A stretch of DNA of 36,073 nt from a virus. Positions 26,698-33,837 of the stretch are shown one piece after another (positions within the stretch are counted from its first letter, which is position 1; each line of letters starts with the position of its first letter). The stretch is taken from positions 1-36,073 of IMG/VR virus record IMGVR_UViG_3300013101_000039; one strand, given 5' to 3'. Both the position numbers and the translations under genes were made by a program. The notes beneath the pieces are model-generated. The model searched no databases and was not told the origin of the DNA. It was given only the letters and a program-made list of their open reading frames with translations.

Positions 26698-26803
26698 CGA
26701 TACGACTCCCGGCGGGAACACTGTAACACATTTAAAATTAATCAATAAGCAGCGACGCTCGCTATGGGTAGGGGTAGTGTTGGTTCATATAAGATGGCTA
26801 ACT

Positions 26804-26838
26804 ACTGTAATTACAGTGAATTGCACTGCAATTACAGT
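26804..26838. promoter_or_regulatory. Tandem palindromic operators 21 bp apart
   Basis: ACTGTAATTACAGT (26804-26817) is a perfect 14-bp palindrome. ACTGCAATTACAGT (26825-26838) is the same site with one change. Their centres are 21 bp apart, two helical turns. Between and overlapping them lies a second perfect palindrome, AATTGCA-C-TGCAATT (26819-26833). An 11-bp direct repeat AATTACAGTGA (26809-26819, 26830-26840) underlies the array. They sit 54-88 bases before the ATG at 26892, so they probably control that gene and the nuclease after it. The binding protein is unknown. Confidence 0.7.
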
Positions 26839-26891
26839 GACTTTTGGTCGTTCTTATGAAACCAACTATACTTATATGCATAGGGGGTGTT

Positions 26892-27149
26892 ATGATGAGT
26901 AAAAAGAAGATCGCATATATTATATTTGTTATTTTTATGACCTTTCATGAAGTATCAGAGGTAATTAACGGCGGCCATAGCAGCGACACGTTCAGTATTT
27001 TCAACTTCACTGATAATACGGACTGCAATCCAGCTCAATGTGAGATCCCCGACTGCATGAAGGACGTGCCAGATTGCGATGAAGGTGTTAATATTGGGAA
27101 GGCGTTATCAGCGATTAATCTTATTAGTAAAGGATTCACGGATTATTAA
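26892..27149 (+). CDS. Small exported or membrane-anchored Cys protein
   Basis: An 85-aa protein. The ATG at 26892 (tandem ATGATG) is preferred because AGGGGG lies five bases upstream; an upstream TTG would place the operators' edge too close. Residues 4-18 have three Lys followed by a hydrophobic segment IAYIIFVIFM, either a signal peptide or a short membrane anchor. The remainder is acidic and has four Cys (45, 50, 55, 62) in a 20-residue stretch, suggesting disulfides in the periplasm. No family is recognised. A lysis accessory, superinfection-exclusion or other envelope protein is possible. It forms a unit with the VRR-NUC gene two bases downstream. Confidence 0.75.
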   Translation: MMSKKKIAYIIFVIFMTFHEVSEVINGGHSSDTFSIFNFTDNTDCNPAQCEIPDCMKDVPDCDEGVNIGKALSAINLISKGFTDY

Positions 27150-27151
27150 TC

Positions 27152-27508
27152 ATGAAGTTTCTTAAGGGAGGAGAAATAAGCGAATACACCATTCAGAAAA
27201 TGGTTGTCTCTTATTTAAATCTTTTAAAAGTGGGTCACGCCGTAATTAAAATTGATAACGAAGGCTCAAAAGGGCGCGGCAAAGCTGGGTTAGGGTTAAG
27301 GCCTGGCGCTAGTGATATATTCATTGCCCGCGGTCGACACGGTAAGTTTGGGTTTTGGTTAGAGCTTAAAAGCAAGAAGGGCGTATTAAAACCCAATCAG
27401 CTTAAATTCTTTGAAGATATGGAAAGAGAAAATTATTATACCGCGGTGGCGTGGTCATTTGACGAAGCCAAAGACCACATCGACTGGTATCTATTAGAAA
27501 AAGATTAA
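27152..27508 (+). CDS. VRR-NUC domain nuclease
   Basis: A 118-aa protein that is a stand-alone VRR-NUC domain (PD-(D/E)XK superfamily). It shows E11/Q15 in the first helix, NEGSKGRGKAG (36-46), GASD with D55, the catalytic ELK at 71-73, and Q83 in the PNQLKFF helix, so the active-site set is complete. Phage VRR-NUC proteins are structure-specific nucleases thought to resolve branched DNA before packaging or during recombination; here it could replace a RuvC/Rus-type resolvase, which is not otherwise visible. It is convergent with the leftward operon and the two stop codons overlap (27505-27508). Confidence 0.88.
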   Translation: MKFLKGGEISEYTIQKMVVSYLNLLKVGHAVIKIDNEGSKGRGKAGLGLRPGASDIFIARGRHGKFGFWLELKSKKGVLKPNQLKFFEDMERENYYTAVAWSFDEAKDHIDWYLLEKD

Positions 27509-27759
27509 AGAATGATTTTTATTCTAAAGGAGCTACTTTTTCTCTCTCTTATTTTATTGACCATTATATCGCTAAGCGCAAGCGCGAACGTCGCGGCATG
27601 CTCATTACAATCAAACCCAAACGTACTGCATCCTGTAGATACATAGCTAATTAAAACCTGGCAATCATGAACACTATAGTTTGTGATATGACCGGTGTTT
27701 ATAACGGTAAAGTTAACCCCTTTTTGATTCTCATCTATTCTATTTATTTGTATTAGCAT
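27505..27759 (-). CDS. Unknown protein, last gene of leftward operon
   Basis: An 84-aa protein whose ATG overlaps the helicase stop (frame-shifted overlap TTATGCTAA), so it is translationally coupled to the helicase. It has three Cys (33, 44, 51), no transmembrane segment and a basic C-terminus (KIRERKSSSFRIKI). No family is recognised. It could be a helicase partner, but that is only inferred from coupling. Confidence 0.72.
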   Translation of the reverse strand: MLIQINRIDENQKGVNFTVINTGHITNYSVHDCQVLISYVSTGCSTFGFDCNEHAATFALALSDIMVNKIRERKSSSFRIKIIL

Positions 27760-30050
27760 AAATTATCCTTATAGTCTTTAAGTGTGTAGTCGTTTTCTAA
27801 AATTGTACCGTCATCAAGGATATATTGTTTTATTCTTATGTCCCAACGGCCTTCTTGCTCTATTGTTATTTCGCTTAACCGATTTTCTTTATAAAGTTTA
27901 AGTAGCGTATAACTAAAATAGTCTTTCATAGGAAAAAACAGGTGCTTATTTTCTTTAGCGTCATAACCGTAACATCTTAGGCTAAAAGATTTATGCATGT
28001 CGTTATCCATTTTTATATTAATAATTTTAAATCTAAAGGTATCATAATATTGCTCTTGGGTGGCCGGTCTTTGTGTGACGTAAGTGCTCTCACCCTCATC
28101 ATAATGAATAATATCTTTTACATTTTTACCGTCAAATACTATATATTTTGGTTTTTCTAATTCAGTATTAGCTCCTATGGCTTGAACTAAGCTTAACTCT
28201 TTTGAGCCAAACTCTTTTTTAAATCTTGCATGATCAATCTTATCTAAAACCGAATAGCTAACACCTCGACTTATAAGTTTATTATTTAAAATAGCCTTAT
28301 AGACAACCTGCAAGGCTGTAGTCTCAGGGTATGATCTAAATTCCACAACTAACGCTTTTTCATTAGCTAATTTTATAGGGTTATCGCTTTCTATGTTTCT
28401 TACAAAAACCTTAAGTCCATCATATGTTTCTACACCTTCTATATTCACAATTTGCTTTAACTTATTTCTTCTAATAAGTGATTTTAATGTTTTTTCATTT
28501 ATTTCTATGTCTTTTTCTTTGCAAATATCGTTAAATATCGCTTTTTTGAACTTATCAATACCTGATTGACTCTTAATAGAGTGTTTTTCTGTGTAGTACC
28601 CATACTTTTGATTAAGATAATCATTATCAAAGCTGTACATTATTTCAAAATGCGTAGAGTTACAATGATACATAGACCTAGTTACAAAAGATTTAACTTT
28701 ATCTTTACAGGACGGAAATTCTGTTAGTTTCAAGTCAGGGTCTATCAATTCACACTTGCAATGCCTACATTTTCTAGCGCGAACATCATTTTTACCAGAG
28801 CAATAAGGGCAGCTTTTAAATCTAAATAAATAACTACAAACCGCACAACTTGACGCGCTTGTTAGGTTAAAGTTATTACACTCAGGGCATTCTAAATTAT
28901 ACTCGTGGCTTTCGTTTCTAAATGCAATGTAAGCGTCCCTAATAAAGGGGTTTTCTAAATCGCCGTGCCTTTCTAAGTTTTTAGCATAATCTAATACTAA
29001 ACATTCTTTTTTGTCGGGATAAAGACGAAGGCCACGCCCTATACATTGAGTGTATAATACTAATGATTCGGTAGGCCTAACCATAACGATAGTATCAAAA
29101 TTTGGTATATCAACGCCCGTGGTAAGCACGTTAACATTTATTAGATATTTAATACTACCAATCCTAGCCGCGTCTAAAATGCGGGCGCGGTCTCTTTCAC
29201 TAGTTTTACCGGTAATAACCGCCGCACGCTGTGTTCCTAATAGCTTCTGACAATCATAACAATGCTTTATTGATGAGGTGAAAATAAACACGCCGTTTCT
29301 ATCTTTGGTGATTTGCTGCACTTGTCGCATTATTCTATTTGTGCGATGTGTATCTTGGTCGACAATCTTAGCTAATGACTGCTGTGTGAACGTGCCTAAT
29401 TTATTTGTTTTCGCTTGTGAAAAATCATAATAAAGACCTGAATCAAAAAAACCCCAGACCGGTGGCACTAAATATTTATTTTTAACTAACCATTCAGTTG
29501 TTATGTTAGCGACAGATTCTTTGAATAACTTATGCTCGCCTACTATCGACAAACCTTTACCGCGAAAGGGCGTGCCGGTTAAACCAATAACAATTAATTT
29601 AGGATTAACCTCTTTGTAGTGTGTGATTATTTGCATGTAAGACGTCTTACCGTCGTCATCATTACAGTTATGCGCCTCGTCAATAACTAAAATACTAAAA
29701 TGTATGGCGGCTATTTCGTCCTCTGCCTCTATAGCTTTCTTAACTGAAATAGGCGCGCCAAACACAACCGCACCTTTCGCACTTTTAACATTTAGAGCAG
29801 CACAATATATGCTAGCCGAACCACCTTGTCTAATATATGCTTGGTAATTCTGGCTTATTAGCGTGCTATTCATTGTTAAACATAAAGCTCGCTCACCCTT
29901 AAGCTCTATGTGCCTTAATGTTTCGGCTATTATTAAAGACTTACCAGCGCCAACACTTGCGTTGACTAATATATTGTCTTTGTATTCATTATCTATTTTT
30001 AGAATCAAAGAAGCCACGGCCTCTTTTTGGTAAGGTCTCAATGTTAACAC
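27753..30050 (-). CDS. SF2 helicase with double zinc ribbon
   Basis: A 765-aa DEAH-type superfamily 2 helicase. A Q-motif-like LRPYQKEA (4-11) is followed by Walker A VGAGKS (33-38), DEAH (124-127), the GLTGTPFRG motif (156-164), a TGVDIP element (311-316) and motif VI QCIGRGLR (335-342). Two CxxC-CxxC zinc ribbons follow (C388/C391 with C402/C405; C414/C417 with C428/C431), which may bind DNA or a partner. The C-terminal 320 residues are unlike anything I recognise. The start is GTG at 30050, with AAAGGGA upstream. Phage helicases of this kind unwind forks or remodel recombination intermediates; here it probably supplies the replicative or branch-migration activity beside RecT and SSB. Confidence 0.9.
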   Translation of the reverse strand: MLTLRPYQKEAVASLILKIDNEYKDNILVNASVGAGKSLIIAETLRHIELKGERALCLTMNSTLISQNYQAYIRQGGSASIYCAALNVKSAKGAVVFGAPISVKKAIEAEDEIAAIHFSILVIDEAHNCNDDDGKTSYMQIITHYKEVNPKLIVIGLTGTPFRGKGLSIVGEHKLFKESVANITTEWLVKNKYLVPPVWGFFDSGLYYDFSQAKTNKLGTFTQQSLAKIVDQDTHRTNRIMRQVQQITKDRNGVFIFTSSIKHCYDCQKLLGTQRAAVITGKTSERDRARILDAARIGSIKYLINVNVLTTGVDIPNFDTIVMVRPTESLVLYTQCIGRGLRLYPDKKECLVLDYAKNLERHGDLENPFIRDAYIAFRNESHEYNLECPECNNFNLTSASSCAVCSYLFRFKSCPYCSGKNDVRARKCRHCKCELIDPDLKLTEFPSCKDKVKSFVTRSMYHCNSTHFEIMYSFDNDYLNQKYGYYTEKHSIKSQSGIDKFKKAIFNDICKEKDIEINEKTLKSLIRRNKLKQIVNIEGVETYDGLKVFVRNIESDNPIKLANEKALVVEFRSYPETTALQVVYKAILNNKLISRGVSYSVLDKIDHARFKKEFGSKELSLVQAIGANTELEKPKYIVFDGKNVKDIIHYDEGESTYVTQRPATQEQYYDTFRFKIINIKMDNDMHKSFSLRCYGYDAKENKHLFFPMKDYFSYTLLKLYKENRLSEITIEQEGRWDIRIKQYILDDGTILENDYTLKDYKDNLC

Positions 30051-30061
30051 GCAAATTCCCT

Positions 30062-30292
30062 TTATTTTTTAATTTTACCAACAATAATATCTTTTATTTT
30101 TTGTTGTAATTCTTTTATTTTATTTAGATCGTCACGCGTTAGTGTTTTAAATATTTTATAATCCTTATAATAACTATAAAGATAAACTATATTAAACGAT
30201 AGAACGCACGACCACAGAGCTACATGGTAGCTTTGTGGTAAAACGTTAAACAACACGCCGACAAGAAACCAGGATAGTACCTGCACGCCCAT
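30062..30292 (-). CDS. Small two-helix membrane protein
   Basis: A 76-aa protein starting one base after the SSB stop codon. Two hydrophobic segments (about 4-19, LSWFLVGVLFNVL, and 24-41, ALWSCVLSFNIVYLYS) are followed by a charged, helical, Lys/Ile-rich tail (about 50-76). The pattern, small, two transmembrane helices and a basic C-terminus, also fits a class II holin, but the gene is in an early replication operon, which makes a membrane anchor for replication or an exclusion protein equally plausible. No family is recognised. Confidence 0.7.
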   Translation of the reverse strand: MGVQVLSWFLVGVLFNVLPQSYHVALWSCVLSFNIVYLYSYYKDYKIFKTLTRDDLNKIKELQQKIKDIIVGKIKK

Positions 30293-30293
30293 T

Positions 30294-30689
30294 TTAAAAT
30301 GGAATCTCTAGATCATCAAAAGGGTCTACAGGTTCTTTTGGTTTATCGTAGTTTTCAGCCACGTTCTTTTTACCGTTTGGTAGTAACTTTAACTCGCTAC
30401 CGGTAATAGAGTATATCCAACGCACGCCGTTCGCGTCTTCTATTTTCTTATTGCTAATCTCACCCTCAATATAAATAAGGTCGCCTTTCTCAGTGTACTT
30501 ATTTGCAATCTCAGCAAGCTTATTGAAAAAATAAACAGTGTGCCACGTTGTGTTTTCTCTTTGTGCGCCTTGTTTATCTATATACTTTCGATTAGTAGCG
30601 ATAGATAGGGATGTCATATCATTACCTGTTTTAGTTTGCTTATGGTCTTTATTGCCAATTCTGCCGAGTATTGTGGCTTTATTTATCAT
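30294..30689 (-). CDS. ssb: Single-stranded DNA-binding protein
   Basis: A 131-aa protein with the OB-fold pattern of bacterial SSB: INKATILGRIG at the N-terminus, SLSIATNRKY (27-36), WHTVYFFNKLAEIANKY (49-65), and GDLIYIEGEISNKK (69-82). The acidic C-terminal tail DPFDDLEIPF (122-131) is the conserved protein-interaction tip that recruits host repair proteins. It probably acts as a tetramer, protecting ssDNA made by the exonuclease and during replication. It overlaps the end of the previous small gene by 11 bases. Confidence 0.95.
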   Translation of the reverse strand: MINKATILGRIGNKDHKQTKTGNDMTSLSIATNRKYIDKQGAQRENTTWHTVYFFNKLAEIANKYTEKGDLIYIEGEISNKKIEDANGVRWIYSITGSELKLLPNGKKNVAENYDKPKEPVDPFDDLEIPF

Positions 30690-30846
30690 TTCTAATTTTC
30701 TCCGATAACAGCTTTATATCTTTTTTTAGTATGTATTGCTCTTGTAGCAGTTCGTTTAATTTCTCTTTCATTTTAGCGTGTTCAATTGACATCCAAATCA
30801 CGGCCGAGAAGGCCACGAGATTAAATATTATATATATTGTATGCAT
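30679..30846 (-). CDS. Tiny membrane coiled-coil protein (55 aa)
   Basis: A 55-codon gene in the gap between SSB and the 64-aa gene. It starts MHTIYIIFNLVAFSAVIWMS, a single hydrophobic helix, and continues as a charged heptad-like helix (KMKEKLNELLQEQYILKKD). Its ATG is two bases after the stop of the upstream gene and its TAA lies inside the SSB start region, so it is tightly packed in the operon, which supports a real gene despite its size. Its architecture resembles its neighbour at 30849-31043. Confidence 0.7.
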   Translation of the reverse strand: MHTIYIIFNLVAFSAVIWMSIEHAKMKEKLNELLQEQYILKKDIKLLSEKIRNDK

Positions 30847-30848
30847 AA

Positions 30849-31043
30849 TTATTTACTAAGGTCTTCCCAGTTATTTTCGATCTCTTGTAGCCTGCTCGTT
30901 AGTAGCTTTTCAATAGACTCTAGCTGAGGCGAGATAACCTTACCTATATTTTGATTGATGTCCCAAAGACGATTGTTTACGTGGTGCAGCTCGAAACATA
31001 TCAAAGCCACACCTATAATTAAAATAAACAACATGAATAACAT
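30849..31043 (-). CDS. Tiny membrane coiled-coil protein (64 aa)
   Basis: A 64-aa protein whose ATG directly follows the recT stop. It has an N-terminal transmembrane helix (MLFMLFILIIGVALICFEL) and a helical C-terminal part with heptad-like Leu and Ile (IGKVISPQLESIEKLLTSRL). Small proteins with one membrane helix and a coiled coil include inner-membrane spanins, but no partner outer-membrane lipoprotein is seen. Location in the recombination operon suggests a membrane-associated function in replication or exclusion. No family is recognised. Confidence 0.68.
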   Translation of the reverse strand: MLFMLFILIIGVALICFELHHVNNRLWDINQNIGKVISPQLESIEKLLTSRLQEIENNWEDLSK

Positions 31044-32015
31044 TTAAGCCTGCTCCAACCGTGAAATAAAGTCGTTAGCTTGCTCGCTATCAACGCTTTC
31101 AATAGCGTCTATCTTGTAGTGGGCGAGCGCCTTTTCCATTCTGCCGTTATTGAATTCTTTTATTTCAACAAGCTCTTTAATTTTTTTAAGTTGATCAAGC
31201 GAAGCGGGTTCGGCTTTCGCAGGCGCGTCAACAACATCAGCTTTTTGTTGTCCAGCTGGCGCCACCTCTCCGGTGACCTCGTCCACCTCTGGCGCGTCCG
31301 AATGATTGATATTCGCAGTTTGATTATGAGTTTTCGCATTCCCTTGTGCCTCCGGTTTTTTTGTTGCCGTTACAGCTCCCTTGGCAAACCGTTTGTTTTC
31401 GTCTATCAAAGAGTTTAATCTATTAACGTCCTCTTTAATAATAGTTGACCGATTTCTTGGCGTTACGTCTTTAATTTGATAGTCCTGTACCTCTTCAGCT
31501 ACAGATATCCCCGACAACGCGTCCGCAAATGTGTCGCGCAATGCGAAACCACGCGCTCGCATCTGCATCATTCTATCTGGGTAAGCAGCCCAAGTATTGC
31601 GACCCCATAAGCCAGCTCTTTTGGCGTCTTCCATAGTAAATATTCTTACCGTTTCTTCTGGGTACGACCTGCGTTTAACATGGCATTCAAAGCCTGTTAC
31701 ATCACCCTTACCATTTTTAATAGGTATCTCTTTAATGTATTCAAAGTCTGCGTGAGCTTGACATACCGCCAACACAGCGTCACCCCACATACATGGCTTA
31801 CCGTTGATTACTGAAATATTTTGCAACGACTGAAGCTGGCCAAGACCAAGTGACCTGCCAAACTCAAAGGCAACTAACACATCCGCTGGCTTATTCTGAT
31901 ATGCTTTAGGTATTAATTGTGTTGTACTAATCATTTTAGCTATTCTAAATGCATGCTCAAATTTTGACTCGCTAAATAAGCTAGCATCTTGTTTGATTTG
32001 TAATTCGTTTGTCAT
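31044..32015 (-). CDS. recT: RecT-family single-strand annealing protein
   Basis: A 323-aa protein. The N-terminal 175 residues carry the RecT pattern: LIPKAYQNKPADVLVAFEFG (35-54), GLGQLQSLQNISVINGKPC (56-74), a WGDAVLAV element, and the hallmark DRMMQMRARGFALRDTFADA (147-166) with AVAEEVQDY-like sequence after it. A long Pro/Ala/Glu-rich linker (about 185-265) precedes a small C-terminal helical domain. RecT proteins bind ssDNA and anneal complementary strands, acting with a 5'-3' exonuclease, here the PD-(D/E)XK gene two positions upstream in the operon. Stop/start TAATG overlaps with the preceding gene support co-translation. Confidence 0.94.
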   Translation of the reverse strand: MTNELQIKQDASLFSESKFEHAFRIAKMISTTQLIPKAYQNKPADVLVAFEFGRSLGLGQLQSLQNISVINGKPCMWGDAVLAVCQAHADFEYIKEIPIKNGKGDVTGFECHVKRRSYPEETVRIFTMEDAKRAGLWGRNTWAAYPDRMMQMRARGFALRDTFADALSGISVAEEVQDYQIKDVTPRNRSTIIKEDVNRLNSLIDENKRFAKGAVTATKKPEAQGNAKTHNQTANINHSDAPEVDEVTGEVAPAGQQKADVVDAPAKAEPASLDQLKKIKELVEIKEFNNGRMEKALAHYKIDAIESVDSEQANDFISRLEQA

Positions 32016-32380
32016 TATACATTCCCCGTTAAATCATTAAACATATCTATTAAAAAGCTATTTAAATAATCAGTGTAATACTGCTCGCGCACCTCTTTTT
32101 TGTGGTCACCTAGATATTTAGACCCTTCATTTTCATTAACCATCAACTCTAGCCTGCCGACAGATTTATTCCACCTTAACAATACATCAGTATGTTCATC
32201 TAAAACCTGCTCATAATCAGGTAGACATTTCATTGAGGCAAGCCTGCTTTCTACCAATTTAATTTGGTTACTAACGATATTATACAAAAGCGCATCACTG
32301 TCATTCGCTTGCTTTAAGTTGTTTAATGATTTATTAATTTCTTGGCTATAGTCTTCATGCCACTTAAGTTGTTTACTCAT
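32015..32380 (-). CDS. Unknown helical protein between exonuclease and RecT
   Basis: A 121-aa, mostly helical, acidic protein with no transmembrane segment and one Cys. Its ATG lies two bases after the exonuclease stop, and its stop overlaps the recT start, so it is part of the recombination cassette. The helix pattern (SLNNLKQANDSDALLYNIVS) and lack of catalytic motifs suggest a scaffold or regulator of the exonuclease/annealase pair. No family is recognised. Confidence 0.82.
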   Translation of the reverse strand: MSKQLKWHEDYSQEINKSLNNLKQANDSDALLYNIVSNQIKLVESRLASMKCLPDYEQVLDEHTDVLLRWNKSVGRLELMVNENEGSKYLGDHKKEVREQYYTDYLNSFLIDMFNDLTGNV

Positions 32381-32382
32381 GC

Positions 32383-33201
32383 CTAGTCCTCGTATTGTGC
32401 GTAATGTGGTATTGATAAAATCTTAGGTTCGTATGAATCCCAAGCGTCTGCTTTTAGTGATTCTGCGTAATCACCCATTAACTTATTGAAAAGGTGTTCA
32501 CCGTACTCTAGCGCCTCATCATCTAATAGATAATAAGTACAAGCATAAGGCTCTACTTTTTCAACGCAGTAAAATATAAACTTCTGAAACTCAACGCCCA
32601 ACGACTCAACCGCCGCTTTAATCATTGCTGCTTGCAAGAAATATCCATATTGAAACGCTGAATTTTGAAACGGTCGATAGCTACCGTCTTTAACTGTCTT
32701 TAAGTCGGTTATAACGCCGCCAATCATAGCGTCAGGCCTTACTTTACATTGTAAGCCTGTTGGCTCATGAGTAAAATAAATTGATTTCTCAACGTCACTA
32801 CCTACAAATAACCCTTTAGCCATATCATCATTTAATACTAATTTGGCCATAGCTTGCGCGGCAGCCATATCGTCTGTCATAACGATTTCTCTGTGGCCAG
32901 CATAGTGCAGTGCATTTGCGTGTGCTTCCTTGCCTACCTTAGTAGCTCGACTAACCTTGTTCATCACAAAATACCTATCATCAATTTCACTAGGCTCTAA
33001 TACCAATGTATGTATTAGGTTGCCCAGCGCAAAGGCCGCCGATGGTTTGGGTGGGGTGTAATCAGGGTTTAGGTATCTATGCCAATAATGTTTAGGTGAT
33101 TGCTTATAAAGCCATAAAGCTGAGCGCGACACGCCCTGGCTGCCATGATACTCGTCATTAGTTATATCATGTAGCCCATTTTCAAATTGTGGTTTCAACA
33201 T
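32383..33201 (-). CDS. PD-(D/E)XK exonuclease, RecE/ExoVIII C-terminal type
   Basis: A 272-aa nuclease of the lambda-exonuclease-like fold, as in the nuclease domain of RecE. Visible active-site elements are GNLIHTLVLEP with H64, E138 in VEKS, CKVRPDAM with D157, the DLK at 166-168, and the GYFLQAAM helix with Q190. The N-terminus has the substrate/fold element SRSALWLYKQSPKHYWHRYL. It resects dsDNA 5'-3' to load RecT, for recombination-dependent replication. It is the first gene of the leftward operon, with GGAG before the ATG, downstream of a strong leftward promoter (33252-33280). Confidence 0.92.
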   Translation of the reverse strand: MLKPQFENGLHDITNDEYHGSQGVSRSALWLYKQSPKHYWHRYLNPDYTPPKPSAAFALGNLIHTLVLEPSEIDDRYFVMNKVSRATKVGKEAHANALHYAGHREIVMTDDMAAAQAMAKLVLNDDMAKGLFVGSDVEKSIYFTHEPTGLQCKVRPDAMIGGVITDLKTVKDGSYRPFQNSAFQYGYFLQAAMIKAAVESLGVEFQKFIFYCVEKVEPYACTYYLLDDEALEYGEHLFNKLMGDYAESLKADAWDSYEPKILSIPHYAQYED

Positions 33202-33246
33202 CTTATATCTCCTATATGCTTATATGTAATTTATTGTTACCAACGC

Positions 33247-33275
33247 TTGTAATTCTATTCAATTTTGGCTAAGAT
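33247..33275 (+). promoter_or_regulatory. Rightward early promoter (PR-like)
   Basis: TTGTAA (33247-33252), a 17-bp spacer and TAAGAT (33270-33275) give a moderate promoter for the Cro-like gene with a start near 33282. It occupies nearly the same bases as the leftward promoter, so the two polymerases cannot bind together. Confidence 0.6.
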
Positions 33276-33280
33276 GTCAA
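33252..33280 (-). promoter_or_regulatory. Leftward early promoter (PL-like)
   Basis: On the minus strand TTGACA (33280-33275), a 17-bp spacer and TAGAAT (33257-33252) form a near-consensus promoter with expected start near 33245, directing the exonuclease/RecT/SSB/helicase operon. The -35 lies within the operator arm GTCAAT, so a bound repressor would block it. Confidence 0.82.
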
Positions 33281-33298
33281 TAAGAATTGACGTTAACG
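33276..33298. promoter_or_regulatory. Operator of the early promoters
   Basis: GTCAAT-AAGA-ATTGAC (33276-33291) is a perfect 6-bp inverted repeat, followed by CGTTAACG (33291-33298), itself a palindrome. The 11-mer TTGACGTTAAC (33287-33297) recurs at 34182-34192. It overlaps the -35 of the leftward promoter and the start of the rightward transcript. The adjacent Cro-like protein is the obvious candidate binder. Confidence 0.65.
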
Positions 33299-33311
33299 AG
33301 GAAATAAACAG

Positions 33312-33557
33312 ATGACAATTACACAAGTTATAAAGTACTACGGCAGTGCGTACAAGGCTGCTATTGCCTTAGGCGTGACTAGACAGGTGCTAAGCTCTTG
33401 GAAGAAAAAAGAAAATGTGCCATTATTGCAACAGTACAGATATGAAAGACTTACTGCAGGTAAGTTGACCGTAAGAGATGAAATGCTTAAGATACAACTT
33501 AATAAACAAAAGAATAGGGAAATTCAAAATGAGCGAACAGGCAGCGGCACCGACTAA
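33312..33557 (+). CDS. Cro-like repressor
   Basis: An 81-aa protein with a helix-turn-helix at residues 11-30 (GSAYKAAIALGVTRQVLSSW) and the following YRYERLTAGKL, the arrangement of P22/lambda-type Cro proteins (first gene of the rightward early operon, about 60-80 aa). It would bind the operator before its own gene and switch off both early promoters. The C-terminal 25 residues are a charged extension. The gene follows its promoter by about 30 bases, with ACGAGGAAA as ribosome-binding site. A CI-type partner is not found. Confidence 0.88.
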   Translation: MTITQVIKYYGSAYKAAIALGVTRQVLSSWKKKENVPLLQQYRYERLTAGKLTVRDEMLKIQLNKQKNREIQNERTGSGTD

Positions 33558-33828
33558 AAGTGAAGAATTAAAAGTTAACTCTGATGTGTTGGGATTTAAA
33601 GATTTTTTAACACTAGAGCTTAGCAACTGGGTTAAAATTCTAGAAGACACTAAGACCAAGGTTGCATCGGCACCTGACGATCTATATTCCCCGATACTAC
33701 AAAACGCGCATAGTCTGATTAGAGCATGCGACAGAGAGGTAGTATATATGCACAAGCTAGAAGAGTTAGCTCTTGCTCAGCACGAAGAGGCTTTAAAAGA
33801 TGCGGAGCCATTAGTCGCTAAAGCATAG
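33529..33828 (+). CDS. Unknown early protein
   Basis: A 99-aa protein. The ATG at 33529 is favoured by AGGGA eight bases upstream and gives a 29-base overlap with the Cro-like gene; an earlier ATG at 33478 would overlap it by 80 bases and lacks a ribosome-binding site. The sequence begins MSEQAAAPTKSEELKVNSDV and is helical throughout, with no HTH or membrane segment. No family is recognised; position after cro suggests an early regulatory or host-takeover role. Confidence 0.8.
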   Translation: MSEQAAAPTKSEELKVNSDVLGFKDFLTLELSNWVKILEDTKTKVASAPDDLYSPILQNAHSLIRACDREVVYMHKLEELALAQHEEALKDAEPLVAKA

Positions 33829-33837
33829 GCTGTTTAA

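Larger units (their letters stand above)
26394..26891. other. 498-base gene-free regulatory region
   Basis: No gene of convincing size lies here. The stretch holds a terminator (26468-26505), an AT-rich A-tract region (26540-26640), a 15-codon frame with a good Shine-Dalgarno sequence (26641-26688) overlapping a 10-bp inverted repeat, and a cluster of palindromic sites (26804-26838) just before a small gene. The mix of late terminator and operator sites marks a boundary between transcription units. Confidence 0.7.

Noticed and set aside
26804-26817. LexA-like box CTGT...ACAG
   Set aside because: The spacing is four bases (CTGTAATTACAG), not the eight of the E. coli LexA box CTGT-N8-ACAG, so SOS control cannot be claimed.
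27165-27173. AAGGGAGGA inside the VRR-NUC gene as a ribosome-binding site
   Set aside because: No ATG, GTG or TTG follows at a suitable distance; it codes for part of the N-terminus.
30671-30859. Plus-strand 62-codon frame opposite the 55-aa gene
   Set aside because: It is antisense to ssb and the tiny coiled-coil gene and has no ribosome-binding site.
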